This document shows, piece by piece, positions 9,561-18,574 of a DNA stretch of 64,000 nucleotides; the first letter of the stretch is position 1; the number at the start of each line of letters is the position of its first letter. Position numbers and translations under genes: made by a program. The stretch is from Cellulomonas sp. PhB150. GTDB taxonomy: Bacteria; Actinomycetota; Actinomycetes; Actinomycetales; Cellulomonadaceae. The stretch is from assembly GCF_003755175.1 (NCBI RefSeq), contig NZ_RKHX01000003.1:372001-436000 (forward strand), written 5' to 3'. Under the pieces are notes generated by a model. That model did not search any database. It had not been told where the DNA came from and saw only the letters and a list, made by a program, of their open reading frames with translations.

Positions 9561-10976
9561 CTACTGACGGTCCACGAGGTTCTTCTGGATGTCCTTGGTG
9601 GACTGCTCGATGACCTGGTCGGGCGTCATCTTCCCGTCGAGCATCAGCTGGATGTTGTTGCCCAGGTAGTCGACGGCGCCCGCCCACCATGCGGGGATGG
9701 GCGCGCCGCCCGGGATCTGCGCGCCTGCGTCGACCGCGGTGGCCCACAGGTCCTGGCCGCCCAGCGCCTCGACGGGCCCGAAGAGCGGCTTGGCCGGGTC
9801 GGCGGCCGGCTCGTAGCTCGGGATCGAGGTGTTCAGGCCGTCGGGATAGACCTCGTTCGGGCCCCACACGGACTGGTAGCCCTGCGGGTCGAACATGAGG
9901 AACTCGTAGAACAGCCACGCGAGCTGCGAGTTCTTGCCGTCCTTGGGCAGCGCGAACGACGAGCCGCCCATCGCACCGCTGCGGGCGCCACCCGGCGTCC
10001 AAGCCGGCAGCGGCATCGCCCGCCAGTCGCCCTTGGTCTTCGGGAGCAGCTGCTGCGGCGCGAAGTCGAACCAGATCGCCCAGGGGTAGAAGACCTCCCT
10101 GGCCGAGTCGAGCGGCTTGATGTCGCTCGGGCTCAGGTACTCCGCACGCGTGCCGAGCTTCTCCTTCTGCACGGTGTCCAGCCAGGTCAGGATCTGCTTG
10201 TACTCCGGGGAGTCCAGGCGCAGCTGGCCCTTCTCGTCGGCGATGCTCGTGCCGAGCTGGCTCGCGTACATCTCGAGCTGGAGCTGGCCGAGGAACGCGC
10301 TCTGCTCGAGGTGGATGGGTGCCGAGTCGGGCACCTTCGCCTTGTACTGCTTGGCGGCCTCGAGCAGGTCGTCGTACGTCTCGATCTTTGTGGCGTCGAT
10401 GCCCGCCTTCTCCAGCGCCGTGGCGTTGTAGTAGAGCAGGCCGGGGTCGAGGTCGAAGGGGACGCCGTAGATCCCGCCGTCGAGCGAGTTCACGTCGAGC
10501 TTCTGCTGGGCGATGTCGCCCGAGTACGGCTTGAGCACGTCGTTGAGGTTCCACAGGTACTGCGAGTAGCCGGCCACCTTGGCGTCGTCCAGGAAGACCC
10601 CGTCGGGCACGTCCGTGCCGGTGATCAGCGTGTTCTGCAGCTTGGCGTCGATGTCGACGGCCTCGTGGTTGACCTTGATGTCCGGGTACTTCGCGTTGAA
10701 GTCCTTGATCACGGCGTCGAAGACCTTGAACAGGTCGCCGGAGCGGTCCCAGATGGTGATCTCACCGCTGGGCGAGGCTTCGCTCGGCGCCTGCAGGACG
10801 TTCGGGTCGGCGGCGGCGGTCGTGTCACCCGGCGTCGAGCCCCCGGATGGCTTGGGGTCGCCGGAGGTGATCGAGGGGCCGCACGCGGCCAGTGCCGAGG
10901 TGGCGAGAAGCGCGCCGACGACCGCGGCGGTCGACCGGCGGAAACTCTGGCGGGGGCCAGTTCGTAGCTGGTGCAT
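9561..10976 (-). CDS. Extracellular solute-binding lipoprotein of a carbohydrate ABC importer
   Basis: 471 residues. The signal peptide carries a lipobox, ALAAC, with Cys32 as the lipid-anchored residue, so the mature protein sits on the outer face of the membrane. The body is a family-1 solute-binding fold with aromatic-rich ligand-site segments such as FYPWAIWFDF and VYPDGLNTSIPSYEP. ATG at 10976 was chosen over an upstream in-frame start because GGGAG lies just ahead and the signal peptide begins there. First gene of the importer-GH2 operon, divergent from the LacI regulator and preceded by its putative operators. Confidence 0.92.
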   Translation of the reverse strand: MHQLRTGPRQSFRRSTAAVVGALLATSALAACGPSITSGDPKPSGGSTPGDTTAAADPNVLQAPSEASPSGEITIWDRSGDLFKVFDAVIKDFNAKYPDIKVNHEAVDIDAKLQNTLITGTDVPDGVFLDDAKVAGYSQYLWNLNDVLKPYSGDIAQQKLDVNSLDGGIYGVPFDLDPGLLYYNATALEKAGIDATKIETYDDLLEAAKQYKAKVPDSAPIHLEQSAFLGQLQLEMYASQLGTSIADEKGQLRLDSPEYKQILTWLDTVQKEKLGTRAEYLSPSDIKPLDSAREVFYPWAIWFDFAPQQLLPKTKGDWRAMPLPAWTPGGARSGAMGGSSFALPKDGKNSQLAWLFYEFLMFDPQGYQSVWGPNEVYPDGLNTSIPSYEPAADPAKPLFGPVEALGGQDLWATAVDAGAQIPGGAPIPAWWAGAVDYLGNNIQLMLDGKMTPDQVIEQSTKDIQKNLVDRQ

Positions 10977-11023
10977 GGAGCACTCCCTTGTGCACTCGGG
11001 TGGCCAGGCGCGGCTTCTCCGCA

Positions 11024-11072
11024 ACGCTTTGCCAACGTGTGCAAACGTAGCCCTGGTTTGCACACGTTGCAA
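11024..11072. promoter_or_regulatory. Inverted-repeat LacI-type operators between importer operon and regulator
   Basis: A perfect 14-bp inverted repeat (11033-11046 and 11056-11069, 9-bp spacer) sits between the divergent binding-protein and lacI genes. Each arm lies inside a LacI-like half-site palindrome of the TTGCA...TGCAA type (for example TTGCACACGTTGCAA at 11058-11072). The arrangement suits two dimers binding cooperatively and controlling both directions. Confidence 0.65.
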
Positions 11073-11113
11073 GCCCTATGATCAGGGGAATCGCGAAGCC
11101 GGGAGGGTGAAAC

Positions 11114-12145
11114 GTGGCGGCAACGCTCCGAGACGTCGCGCTGCGGGCGAAGGTGTCCGTGCGCACGGTGTCCAACGTGGTCAGCGGGTACGAGCACGTC
11201 AGCGCCCAGATGCGCGCCCGCGTCGAGCGGGCGATCGACGAGCTGGACTACCGCCCCAACCCCGTCGCCCGCACGCTGCGCACGGGCCGGACCGGGGTCC
11301 TCGCGCTCGTCGTCCCCGAGATCGACGTCCCGTACTTCGCCGAGCTCGCGCGCGAGGTGATCACCGCAGCGGCGGACGTCGGCTACCGCGTGATGATCGA
11401 CCAGACCGGCCACGACCACGACCGCGAGCGCGAGCTGCTCACCGGCGGTGACCGCGGGATGCTCTTCGACGGCGTGCTGTTCAGCCCCCTGGTGACCCGG
11501 GCGGAGCTGCTCGCGATGCAGGACAGCCGCACGATGCCGCTGGTGCTCCTGGGGGAGCACGAGTTCGACGGCCGTTACGACCACGTCGCGATCGACAACG
11601 TGCAGGCCGCGCACGACGCCACCGCTCACCTGATCGCGATCGGCCGCACGCGGATCGCGGCGATCGGTGCGCAGCCGCAGGAGGACTACGCCACGCCGCA
11701 GCAGCGCACGGCCGGCTACGAGCGGGCGCTGCGCGCGGCGGGGATGACTCCGCTGGAGGACTACCTCCGCCCCGCGGTCCACTACAGCCGCGCGGATGGC
11801 TACCAGGCGGCCCGCGAGCTGCTCGAGGGCGCCGAGCGTCCCGACGCGATCTTCTGCTACTCCGACCTGCTCGCCATGGGTGCACTGCGCGCGGTCTACG
11901 ACGCGGGGCTGCGCGCCCCGGAGGACGTCGCCGTCATCGGCGTCGACGACATCGAGGAGGGGCGGTACTCGCGCCCCTCCCTCAGCACGGTCTCGCTGGA
12001 CACGCCGTTCATCGCCCGGGAGGCCATCGCCCGCATCACGGCGCGCATCGCCGACCCTGAGACGCCGGCCGTCCAGCTGACGGCGCCCCACACGCTCGTC
12101 GTCCGAGAGAGCACCGAGGGCCGCTCGCCGGACCTGGGTCGCTGA
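11114..12145 (+). CDS. LacI-family transcriptional regulator
   Basis: 343 residues: an N-terminal LacI helix-turn-helix (about 4-50, TLRDVALRAKVSVRTVSNVV) with hinge helix (NPVARTLRTG), then a periplasmic-binding-protein-like sensor domain (about 60-330). The GTG start has GGGAGG about 8 bases upstream. Divergent position and the intervening inverted repeats imply that it represses the importer-GH2 operon and probably itself until the imported glycoside or a breakdown product binds. It converges on the pseudouridine synthase gene, with only one base between their stops. Confidence 0.92.
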   Translation: MAATLRDVALRAKVSVRTVSNVVSGYEHVSAQMRARVERAIDELDYRPNPVARTLRTGRTGVLALVVPEIDVPYFAELAREVITAAADVGYRVMIDQTGHDHDRERELLTGGDRGMLFDGVLFSPLVTRAELLAMQDSRTMPLVLLGEHEFDGRYDHVAIDNVQAAHDATAHLIAIGRTRIAAIGAQPQEDYATPQQRTAGYERALRAAGMTPLEDYLRPAVHYSRADGYQAARELLEGAERPDAIFCYSDLLAMGALRAVYDAGLRAPEDVAVIGVDDIEEGRYSRPSLSTVSLDTPFIAREAIARITARIADPETPAVQLTAPHTLVVRESTEGRSPDLGR

Positions 12146-12146
12146 C

Positions 12147-13070
12147 TCAGCCCGCCCCGGCCAGCGGCAGCCGCCGCACGCTGCGGAACTCGCGCGCACT
12201 CCCGTCGACCGGGTCCGTGAACGCGACCCGCCCGGCCAGCAGCTGCAGCGGGTGGCGGAAGTCGTCGACCTCGACGTCCCGGACGACCGGGTAGAGCGGG
12301 TCGTCGACGATCGGGATGCCGAGCCCGGCCAGATGAAGCCTGAGCTGGTGGGTGCGACCGGTCCGCGGCGTCAGCCGGTAGATCCCGCGCCCGTCGACCT
12401 CCGACTCGAGCTCGACCAGCGTCTCGGCGTTGACCGGAGCGTCCGGCACCACCTCGGCCTGCCACGAGCCCCGCTCCTTGTGGATGTGGTTGCGCACGAC
12501 GACCGGGAGCTCGAGCTCCTCGCGCAGCGGCGCCAGCGCCCAGTACGTCTTGCTGACCTCCCGCCGCTCGAACAGCGTCTGGTAAGGCCCGCGCCACCGC
12601 TGCTCGGTCGCCAGCATCAGCAGTCCGGAGGTCACCCGGTCGAGGCGGTGCAGCGGCGACAGCTCGGGCAGGCCGAGCTCGGCGCGGAGGCGGACGACGA
12701 CGCTCTGCATGACGTGCCGGCCGCGCGGGATGGATGAGAGGAAGGCTGGCTTGTCGACGACGACGAGACGCTCGTCGCGGTGCACGACGTGGATCGGCGC
12801 GGTGACCTCGGGCTCGTCACGCAGGTCGCGGTGGAACCAGACGTACTGGTGCGGGGCGAACGGGTCGTCCTCGCGGACCGCCCGTCCACCGGCGTCGACG
12901 AACCTGCCGTCCGCCAGCATCCCCGGCACGTCGACGTGCTCGGGCAGCCGGTCCCGGAGCCACGCGCCCATCGTCGGCCACTCGTCATCGCGGGACCGGT
13001 CGCGGTCGGGGGTGCGCAGCCGGGCGGCGCTCAGGCCGTGCCGCGCCGGCAGCGGCGATTCGGGGGGCAC
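12147..13070 (-). CDS. RluA-family pseudouridine synthase
   Basis: Isomerises specific uridines in rRNA or tRNA to pseudouridine. 307 residues; PLHRLDRVTSGLLML contains the invariant catalytic Asp of the HRLD motif, and RTGRTHQLRLHLAGLG is the conserved C-terminal motif II/III region. The N-terminal ~80 residues form the extension seen in the actinobacterial subgroup. The RNA target cannot be deduced. Start is uncertain: GTG 13070 lacks a clear ribosome site; an ATG at about 12973 would shorten the protein but would remove conserved sequence. Confidence 0.85.
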   Translation of the reverse strand: MPPESPLPARHGLSAARLRTPDRDRSRDDEWPTMGAWLRDRLPEHVDVPGMLADGRFVDAGGRAVREDDPFAPHQYVWFHRDLRDEPEVTAPIHVVHRDERLVVVDKPAFLSSIPRGRHVMQSVVVRLRAELGLPELSPLHRLDRVTSGLLMLATEQRWRGPYQTLFERREVSKTYWALAPLREELELPVVVRNHIHKERGSWQAEVVPDAPVNAETLVELESEVDGRGIYRLTPRTGRTHQLRLHLAGLGIPIVDDPLYPVVRDVEVDDFRHPLQLLAGRVAFTDPVDGSAREFRSVRRLPLAGAG

Positions 13071-13179
13071 GCGGCGATCGTACGTGGCCGCTCGCGGCGG
13101 CAGACCCGGGCGGCGCGCTCGAAGCAGTCGAGTCCCCGGCCGCCCTCGCAGTGGGACTCCCCGGCACGTACCCACGCAA

Positions 13180-13195
13180 ATGGTCACGTCACCAT
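13180..13195. promoter_or_regulatory. Operator-like palindrome, copy 1 (imperfect)
   Basis: ATGGTCACGTCACCAT, a near-perfect 16-bp palindrome with a central CG as in LacI-family operators. It matches the copy at 13269-13284 at 14 of 16 positions, on the far side of the presumed promoter. Confidence 0.5.
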
Positions 13196-13268
13196 AACGA
13201 TTGCTCCCGGAAACAGATTGGCCACCCGCAGACCCTTGACAGGTCCGAGCGCGCGAGCAAGTGTGGCA

Positions 13269-13284
13269 ATGGTTACGTAACCAT
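13269..13284. promoter_or_regulatory. Operator-like palindrome, copy 2 (perfect)
   Basis: ATGGTTACGTAACCAT is a perfect 16-bp palindrome with central CG. Its centre is 89 bp from that of the first copy, with a -35-like TTGACA between, which would allow looping repression of the GH43 gene by a LacI-type repressor encoded elsewhere. Confidence 0.55.
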
Positions 13285-13505
13285 CTTGATGCCAGATCGG
13301 TCACCGGAGACCGAGAACAGTCCATCAGGTCCGCCGGCGCCCAGAGCTCAGAGCCCAGGCGCGGGCGGACGAACACAGACAGCCGAGCGCACGCCGAGTG
13401 CAGTTGTCGTCATGCCCGAACCGCGCGAGACGTCGCCTGACGTCCCGTCCACGGTGCCGACATGCCTCCACGGGGCTCGCCTGCAGGACAAGGAGTGCAA
13501 GCCAC

Positions 13506-16500
13506 ATGCCACGTCACACGCACCACGCAACCAGGAGAGCCCGGGCCGTCGGCCTGCTGAGCTCTCTCGCCGTTGCTGCCGCCGGTCTCGCCGCCGCGAG
13601 CCCGGCACTCGCTGCGCCGCCCGTCGCGCCGGGTTACCCCGTCGCCCTCGATGCGATCACCGCGCGGGACCCCTCCATCTATGCCGACGCGACGACGAAG
13701 ACCTACTACCTGTATACGGCAGGCGTCGGATCGGGGAGCTCACAGGTCAAGGTCCAGACGAGCAAGGACCTCGAGCACTGGAGCATGCCCGCCGCGGCGT
13801 ACACGGCAACCGGCACCACGGGTGCCTGGCAGATCCCGGACCCGGACCAGAACCCTGCGACCGACAATCCTCTGACGGCCACGCCGGCCAACCCGTCCTC
13901 GCCCGAGGTGCAGAAGGTCGGCGCCACCTACTACATGACCGTCACCCTGACCGACCCCGACGCGGTCCTGGAGACAGGGACGACCGGCTCGGGCTGGGAC
14001 AGCTCCGGCAACCGGTACTTCAGCACGCACCCCGAGGCGACCGTCGTGCTGTCGGCGTCGACGCCGCAGGGCCCGTTCGCCCCGGTCGATCTGGCGGACC
14101 CGGTGACCGACCTGGTCCTGACGACAGGGGACGGCACGCTCTACGTCGACCCCGACGGCACCCCGTACCTGGCGTACGCGCACGACTGGCACCAGAAGAT
14201 CGACGGGACGTTCGAGGCCGTCCAGCTGAACGCCGCGCTCGACGAGCCGGTCGGTGACCAGTTCTTCCTGTTCAAGGGTTCGGACGCGAAGTTCTGGAAG
14301 GAGAAGAACTTCGGCAGCCAGGACCCCGACTTCAACTCCGCGAACAGCGATCAGCAGGCGCCCTACGTCGCGTCGGACCCCGAGGTCATCACCGCTCCGA
14401 ACGGCGCGCTGGTCATGCTCTGGACGACGCAGCGCGAGGGGCAGCGCGCACAGATGCAGGCGATCTCGCCGACCGGCAACATCCGTGGGCCGTGGGTCCA
14501 GCAGCCTCAGCTGCTGCCTCGCGACCGTGGCGAGGCCAGCACGTTCACCGCGTTCGACGGGCGGACCCTGGTGCTCGCCGAGGCGGGGCCGGCGGCGAGT
14601 CCGCACGCCGAGCTGTACGAGGCGGGCTACGCCGACTCGGGCGCCCTGACGGTCGCGGCGCACCTCAAGGACCTCGACGGCGTGAGCGGCGTGACGATCG
14701 CAGACACGACGGCGCCGGTCATCTACGTGCCGTCCACCCGTGTCGTCGAGACCTCGAGCTCGCCTGCGTCCGTGTCCTACCGCGCGAGCGCCGTCGATGC
14801 CGTCGACGGCGACGTCGCGGTGACGTACTCGCGCACGCCCGGCTCGTACTTCTCCCGAGGCACGAGCACGGTCACCGTCACGGCGAAGGACAAGGCCGGC
14901 AACACCGCGACGGCGTCGTTCGACGTGATCGTCCGCAACCCGTCGGCCGCCACCGCCCCGCCCGCCGCACCGGCCACCGAGGCGCTCGCGACGAGCTTCC
15001 CGTGCACGATGCCGGACATGGGTCTGCACGACCCGTTCATCGTGGCCGACCAGGCGTCGAAGCGCTACTTCCTCTACACCAGCAACAGCCGCACCGGCGC
15101 GTGCGGGAGCGGCGTCCAGGCGTCGGGGACGATGGCGTACCAGTCGCTCGACCTCGTCCACTGGTCGGTGCCGACGATCGTCTACACGGTGCCGACCGGC
15201 GGGACGCAGTGGAACGCGAACACCAGCCCGTGGGCACCCGAGGTGCACGCCTACAAGGGGAAGTACTACCTGTTCACGACGCTGCACAACAACACGAGCG
15301 TCACCCACCCGGTCGACACCAGCGAGGACTCGAACCGATGGGTCGCCTCGACCCGGCGGGCGACGATCATCGCCGTCTCCGACACGGCCACCGGCCCCTT
15401 CGTCGACCTGAGCCCTGACGCCCCGGTGACGCCGGAGGACTTCATGACGCTCGACGGGACGTTCTACGTCGATCCCGCGGGCAAGCCCTACATGATCTAC
15501 GCCCACGAGTGGGTGCAGAAGCAGGACGGGACGATGGAGGCCATCCCGCTCAAGGACGATCTCTCGGGCGCCGCCGGCGATCCCATCCTGCTGTGGCGCG
15601 CCTCCGAGGTGCCGTTCTACAGCGACCCGCTCTACGGCGGCCGGTACACCTCGGTCACCGACGACAAGCTGCTGTCCAAGAAGCAGCTGCCCGGCTACGT
15701 CACTGATGGCGCCTTCATGAAGACCACGCCCGACGGTTCGCTCCTGACGATGTGGACGACCTACCGCGACGACCGGTACGTGCTCGCCCAGGCCATCTCC
15801 CGCACCGGCTCCCTCGAGGGCCCGTGGGAGCAGCTCCCCGAGCTCGACTACGCCGACAAGGGCCACTCGATGGTGTTCACCGCCTTCGACGGCACGACTC
15901 TCATGGTCGAGCACAACCACATGTCCGAAGGGACCGTGCGCGGTGAGATCTACCAGGTCGACGTGACCGACGACGGCTTCGTGATCACCAAGCACCGCCA
16001 GGACCTGGACGGCGTGCAGGGCGTCTCCCTCGCGGACAAGCTCGCGCCGAAGGTGTACCCGCCCTCGACGCGGGTCGCCACCCTGCCGCAGGGCGCGAGC
16101 CGTGTGCAGGTCGACTTCACCGCCATGGCCACGGACGACCGCGACGGTTCCGTCCCGGTCAGGTACTCCGTGCGGCCCGGCTCGTCCTTCGCCGTCGGCA
16201 CGACGAAGGTGACCGCGACTGCGCGGGACAAGGCCGGCAACGTGGGCAGCGCGACCTTCTCGGTCGTCGTCAGGGCGACCCCGCAGGCGGCCCCGGCGGT
16301 GACCACGCAGCCGGCGTCGACGACGAAGGCACTCGGCAGCACGGCAACCCTGCGTGCCGCTGCGAGCGGCTACCCGGCACCGACCGTCGCGTGGCAGCGG
16401 CGGGCTCCCGGGTCGACCGCGTGGGTGGCCACCGCGGGCACGTCAACGTCGCTCGGGGTGGCGGTCACCGCTGCCAACGACGGCGCGGCCTACCGCGCGG

Positions 16501-17108
16501 TGTTCAGGAACGCCGCCGGCACCGCCACGTCGACGACGGCCGTCGTCCACGTGACCCGCGTCGCACCGAAGGTGTCGACACAGCCGAAGTCGGTCGCAGG
16601 CGGGCTGACCTCGACCGTCAGCCTGTCGGCCAAGGCGTCGGGCTACCCGGCCCCGACGGTGACCTGGCAGCGTCAGCTGGCCGGCGACCGCACCTGGAAG
16701 GCGGTCTCGGGTGCACGGTCCACGACCCTCAAGGTCAAGGTCAGCGCCGGGCTGAAGGGCGCGAAGTACCGGGCGGTGTTCACGAATGCCGTCGGCACGA
16801 CGACCAGCAAGGCGGCGACGATCTCGGTCAAGGCCGCCAAGCCGGTCATCACCAAGCAGCCCGTGTCGGTGAGCGCGAAGGCCGGTAGGGCCGCGACCTT
16901 CCGCGTCACCGCTGCCGCCTCACCGAAGGCCACCTACCAGTGGTGGACCAAGGCGGCGGGCTCCCACACCTGGGTGCGTTCCGGCGGCAGGCACACGAGC
17001 CTGAAGCTGGCAGCCACGCACGCGCGGGACGGGTTGCAGGCGAAGGTCGTCGTGCGCAACGCCCAGGGCACCGTCACGAGCAAGGTGGTGACGCTGCACG
17101 TCAGGTGA
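13506..17108 (+). CDS. Secreted multidomain glycoside hydrolase with two GH43 domains, HYR and Ig-like modules
   Basis: 1200 residues. A Sec (possibly Tat) signal peptide ends near ALA-APP. Then come GH43 beta-propeller 1 (about 45-395), an HYR module (about 400-478), GH43 propeller 2 (about 498-845), a second HYR module (about 846-928) and three Ig-like repeats (about 933-1200). In each propeller the presumed base Asp (D55, D509; RDP/HDP motif) and acid Glu (E237, E678; DGTxEA motif) are visible. GH43 enzymes cleave arabinan, arabinoxylan or xylan side chains; the exact bond is unknown. No cell-wall anchor is seen. Both catalytic halves look intact, implying an internal duplication that has since diverged. 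Confidence 0.88.
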   Translation: MPRHTHHATRRARAVGLLSSLAVAAAGLAAASPALAAPPVAPGYPVALDAITARDPSIYADATTKTYYLYTAGVGSGSSQVKVQTSKDLEHWSMPAAAYTATGTTGAWQIPDPDQNPATDNPLTATPANPSSPEVQKVGATYYMTVTLTDPDAVLETGTTGSGWDSSGNRYFSTHPEATVVLSASTPQGPFAPVDLADPVTDLVLTTGDGTLYVDPDGTPYLAYAHDWHQKIDGTFEAVQLNAALDEPVGDQFFLFKGSDAKFWKEKNFGSQDPDFNSANSDQQAPYVASDPEVITAPNGALVMLWTTQREGQRAQMQAISPTGNIRGPWVQQPQLLPRDRGEASTFTAFDGRTLVLAEAGPAASPHAELYEAGYADSGALTVAAHLKDLDGVSGVTIADTTAPVIYVPSTRVVETSSSPASVSYRASAVDAVDGDVAVTYSRTPGSYFSRGTSTVTVTAKDKAGNTATASFDVIVRNPSAATAPPAAPATEALATSFPCTMPDMGLHDPFIVADQASKRYFLYTSNSRTGACGSGVQASGTMAYQSLDLVHWSVPTIVYTVPTGGTQWNANTSPWAPEVHAYKGKYYLFTTLHNNTSVTHPVDTSEDSNRWVASTRRATIIAVSDTATGPFVDLSPDAPVTPEDFMTLDGTFYVDPAGKPYMIYAHEWVQKQDGTMEAIPLKDDLSGAAGDPILLWRASEVPFYSDPLYGGRYTSVTDDKLLSKKQLPGYVTDGAFMKTTPDGSLLTMWTTYRDDRYVLAQAISRTGSLEGPWEQLPELDYADKGHSMVFTAFDGTTLMVEHNHMSEGTVRGEIYQVDVTDDGFVITKHRQDLDGVQGVSLADKLAPKVYPPSTRVATLPQGASRVQVDFTAMATDDRDGSVPVRYSVRPGSSFAVGTTKVTATARDKAGNVGSATFSVVVRATPQAAPAVTTQPASTTKALGSTATLRAAASGYPAPTVAWQRRAPGSTAWVATAGTSTSLGVAVTAANDGAAYRAVFRNAAGTATSTTAVVHVTRVAPKVSTQPKSVAGGLTSTVSLSAKASGYPAPTVTWQRQLAGDRTWKAVSGARSTTLKVKVSAGLKGAKYRAVFTNAVGTTTSKAATISVKAAKPVITKQPVSVSAKAGRAATFRVTAAASPKATYQWWTKAAGSHTWVRSGGRHTSLKLAATHARDGLQAKVVVRNAQGTVTSKVVTLHVR

Positions 17109-17115
17109 CCCGCGC

Positions 17116-17162
17116 GTGACCTGCGGAGACGCCGGCCGACTGCTGGCGTCTTCGCAGGTCAC
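17116..17162 (+). terminator. Hairpin after the GH43 gene
   Basis: An 18-bp stem with one mismatch: 17116-17133 pairs with 17145-17162 across an 11-base loop, seven bases past the stop codon. It is a strong candidate transcription terminator and could work in both directions, since the next gene converges. Confidence 0.75.
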
Positions 17163-17205
17163 CGCAAGGCTGGACCGACCAGCGACCCGCAACCGCTGAT
17201 CCGAG

Positions 17206-17535
17206 TCACCACTCCCCGAGGAACCACGACGGCTGCAGCACGGCAATGACGCACGTGCCGCACAGGAAGAACAAGATGGCTGCTCGTGCGCTGCGCGGCC
17301 GGACGTCAACCGCGGCGGTCGGTTCGCCGTGGGCGTGGTCGACTGCACCGTCCTGAAGCGCCAGCCGGTCGTTCCAGTGCACGACTGCGCGAAGTGGGTC
17401 GAATCTCGTGCCGAGCAGGAGCCGGAGGTTGAGGAGGGATGCGCTCGCCAGTCCACCGTCTGGTGTCCCACTGATCACGTCGAGCTTGGCGACGCCGATC
17501 AGGATCAAAGGTGGCAGCGAGGCCGCGATTGCCAC
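17206..17535 (-). CDS. Hypothetical small membrane protein, possibly 5'-truncated
   Basis: 109 residues from a GTG. Hydrophobic segments lie at both ends (about 2-18 and 85-103) with a hydrophilic middle. The frame stays open upstream to about 17611 and the added residues (…WFDPLVQGDSLHAP…) look like coding sequence, but no plausible ATG or GTG was found there and the neighbouring gene ends at 17608. This suggests loss of the original 5' end. Base composition is less GC-rich than its surroundings, consistent with foreign origin. No family recognised. Confidence 0.45.
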   Translation of the reverse strand: MAIAASLPPLILIGVAKLDVISGTPDGGLASASLLNLRLLLGTRFDPLRAVVHWNDRLALQDGAVDHAHGEPTAAVDVRPRSARAAILFFLCGTCVIAVLQPSWFLGEW

Positions 17536-17607
17536 AGCCTTGGCCGGTGCGTGGAGGCTATCGCCCTGAACGAGCGGATCGAACCAACGAGCTCGGGCCT
17601 GTCGGGA

Positions 17608-18558
17608 TCAGTTGATCTCCGACTTCCCCTGCCGCCAGTACCCCATGAACGCGACGGCCTTCCGGTCCACGCCGCACTCGGTCACCAGGTGGCGCCGCAG
17701 GGTCTTGATGACACCGGACTCACCGGCCAGCCACGCGTACATCGCGGCCATCTCGCGCAGGGGCTGGCCGTGCTCGTCGACCGGGACCTCCCAGAGCATG
17801 TCCTCGTCGACGTCCTCGAGCTCGATGTCGGCGGCCGGCGCCTGGCCGGGCAGCATGCGGGCGGCGGCGGCGCGGACGGCGGGGATCAGCAGGGTGCCGT
17901 GCGCCAAGCCGTCGCGGCCGAACCAGCGGACGGTCACGCCGGCGGGGGCGAGCAGGTCGAGGCGGTCGTCGCTCGAGGGCATCTCGATGAGGACCTCGCC
18001 GCGCGAGTCGGCGGGCAGGCGCTCGAGGATGCCGGCGATGGCGGGCAGCGCGGTCTCGTCGCCCGCGATGAGCAGGCGGTCGGTGACGGCGGGCGGGACG
18101 AAGTCGACGCCGCCGTGCGGGCCGACGGCCGCGCCGTTCGGGCCGCAGATGACGAGCTCGTCGCCGGGGGCCGCGGTCGTCGCCCAGCGCGAGGCCGGGC
18201 CGAGGTCGCCGTGCAGCACGATGTCGACATCGACCTCGCGGCGGTCGGTGCGCACGGAGCGGGCCGTGTAGGTGCGCATGGGGTGGCGGCGCTCGTCGGG
18301 CAGCGCGCGCCAGTGCCCGTACCAGTCGGCGGACGCGCCCAGCTCGAGCAGCTCGTCGTACGGGGCGTCGGCCAGTGGCAGGAAGAACTTGATCCGCTGG
18401 TCGAACCCGTTGTCGGCGAACCGGTCGAGGTCGTCGCCCGTGAACGTCAGGCGCAGCACGCTGGGGCACAGGCGCTGCACGGCGGCGACCTGGACCGCGA
18501 ACATGCGGAAGGTCGGCTCGGTCGCGGTCACCGTGTCGGTGGCGGTCGTCGTCGTCAC
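17608..18558 (-). CDS. Siderophore-interacting protein (FAD-dependent ferric-siderophore reductase)
   Basis: 316 residues of the ViuB/SIP family, cytoplasmic flavoproteins that reduce imported ferric siderophores using NAD(P)H to release iron. FAD-binding motif RTYTAR occurs near residue 95; the NAD(P)H-binding half includes LLIAGDETALPAI (about 165-177); the C-terminal AGESGVIKTLRRHL and MGYWRQGKSE stretches are characteristic. GTG start. A DtxR/IdeR-like box lies immediately upstream, so repression by Fe(II) is likely. No siderophore transporter is adjacent. Confidence 0.9.
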   Translation of the reverse strand: MTTTTATDTVTATEPTFRMFAVQVAAVQRLCPSVLRLTFTGDDLDRFADNGFDQRIKFFLPLADAPYDELLELGASADWYGHWRALPDERRHPMRTYTARSVRTDRREVDVDIVLHGDLGPASRWATTAAPGDELVICGPNGAAVGPHGGVDFVPPAVTDRLLIAGDETALPAIAGILERLPADSRGEVLIEMPSSDDRLDLLAPAGVTVRWFGRDGLAHGTLLIPAVRAAAARMLPGQAPAADIELEDVDEDMLWEVPVDEHGQPLREMAAMYAWLAGESGVIKTLRRHLVTECGVDRKAVAFMGYWRQGKSEIN

Positions 18559-18574
18559 GCGGCCAGGATAAGCA

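Larger units (their letters stand above)
13071..13505. other. Long intergenic region holding the promoter of the GH43 gene
   Basis: A 435-bp non-coding stretch between divergent genes. It contains two related palindromes (annotated separately), a TTGACA-like -35 element at 13236-13241, a short inverted repeat (13130-13136 / 13153-13159), and a GTCCGCC/GGCGGAC pair (13329-13335 / 13364-13370) that could fold in the leader. AAGGAG at 13488-13493 is the ribosome site of the GH43 gene. No convincing ORF was seen. Confidence 0.5.
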
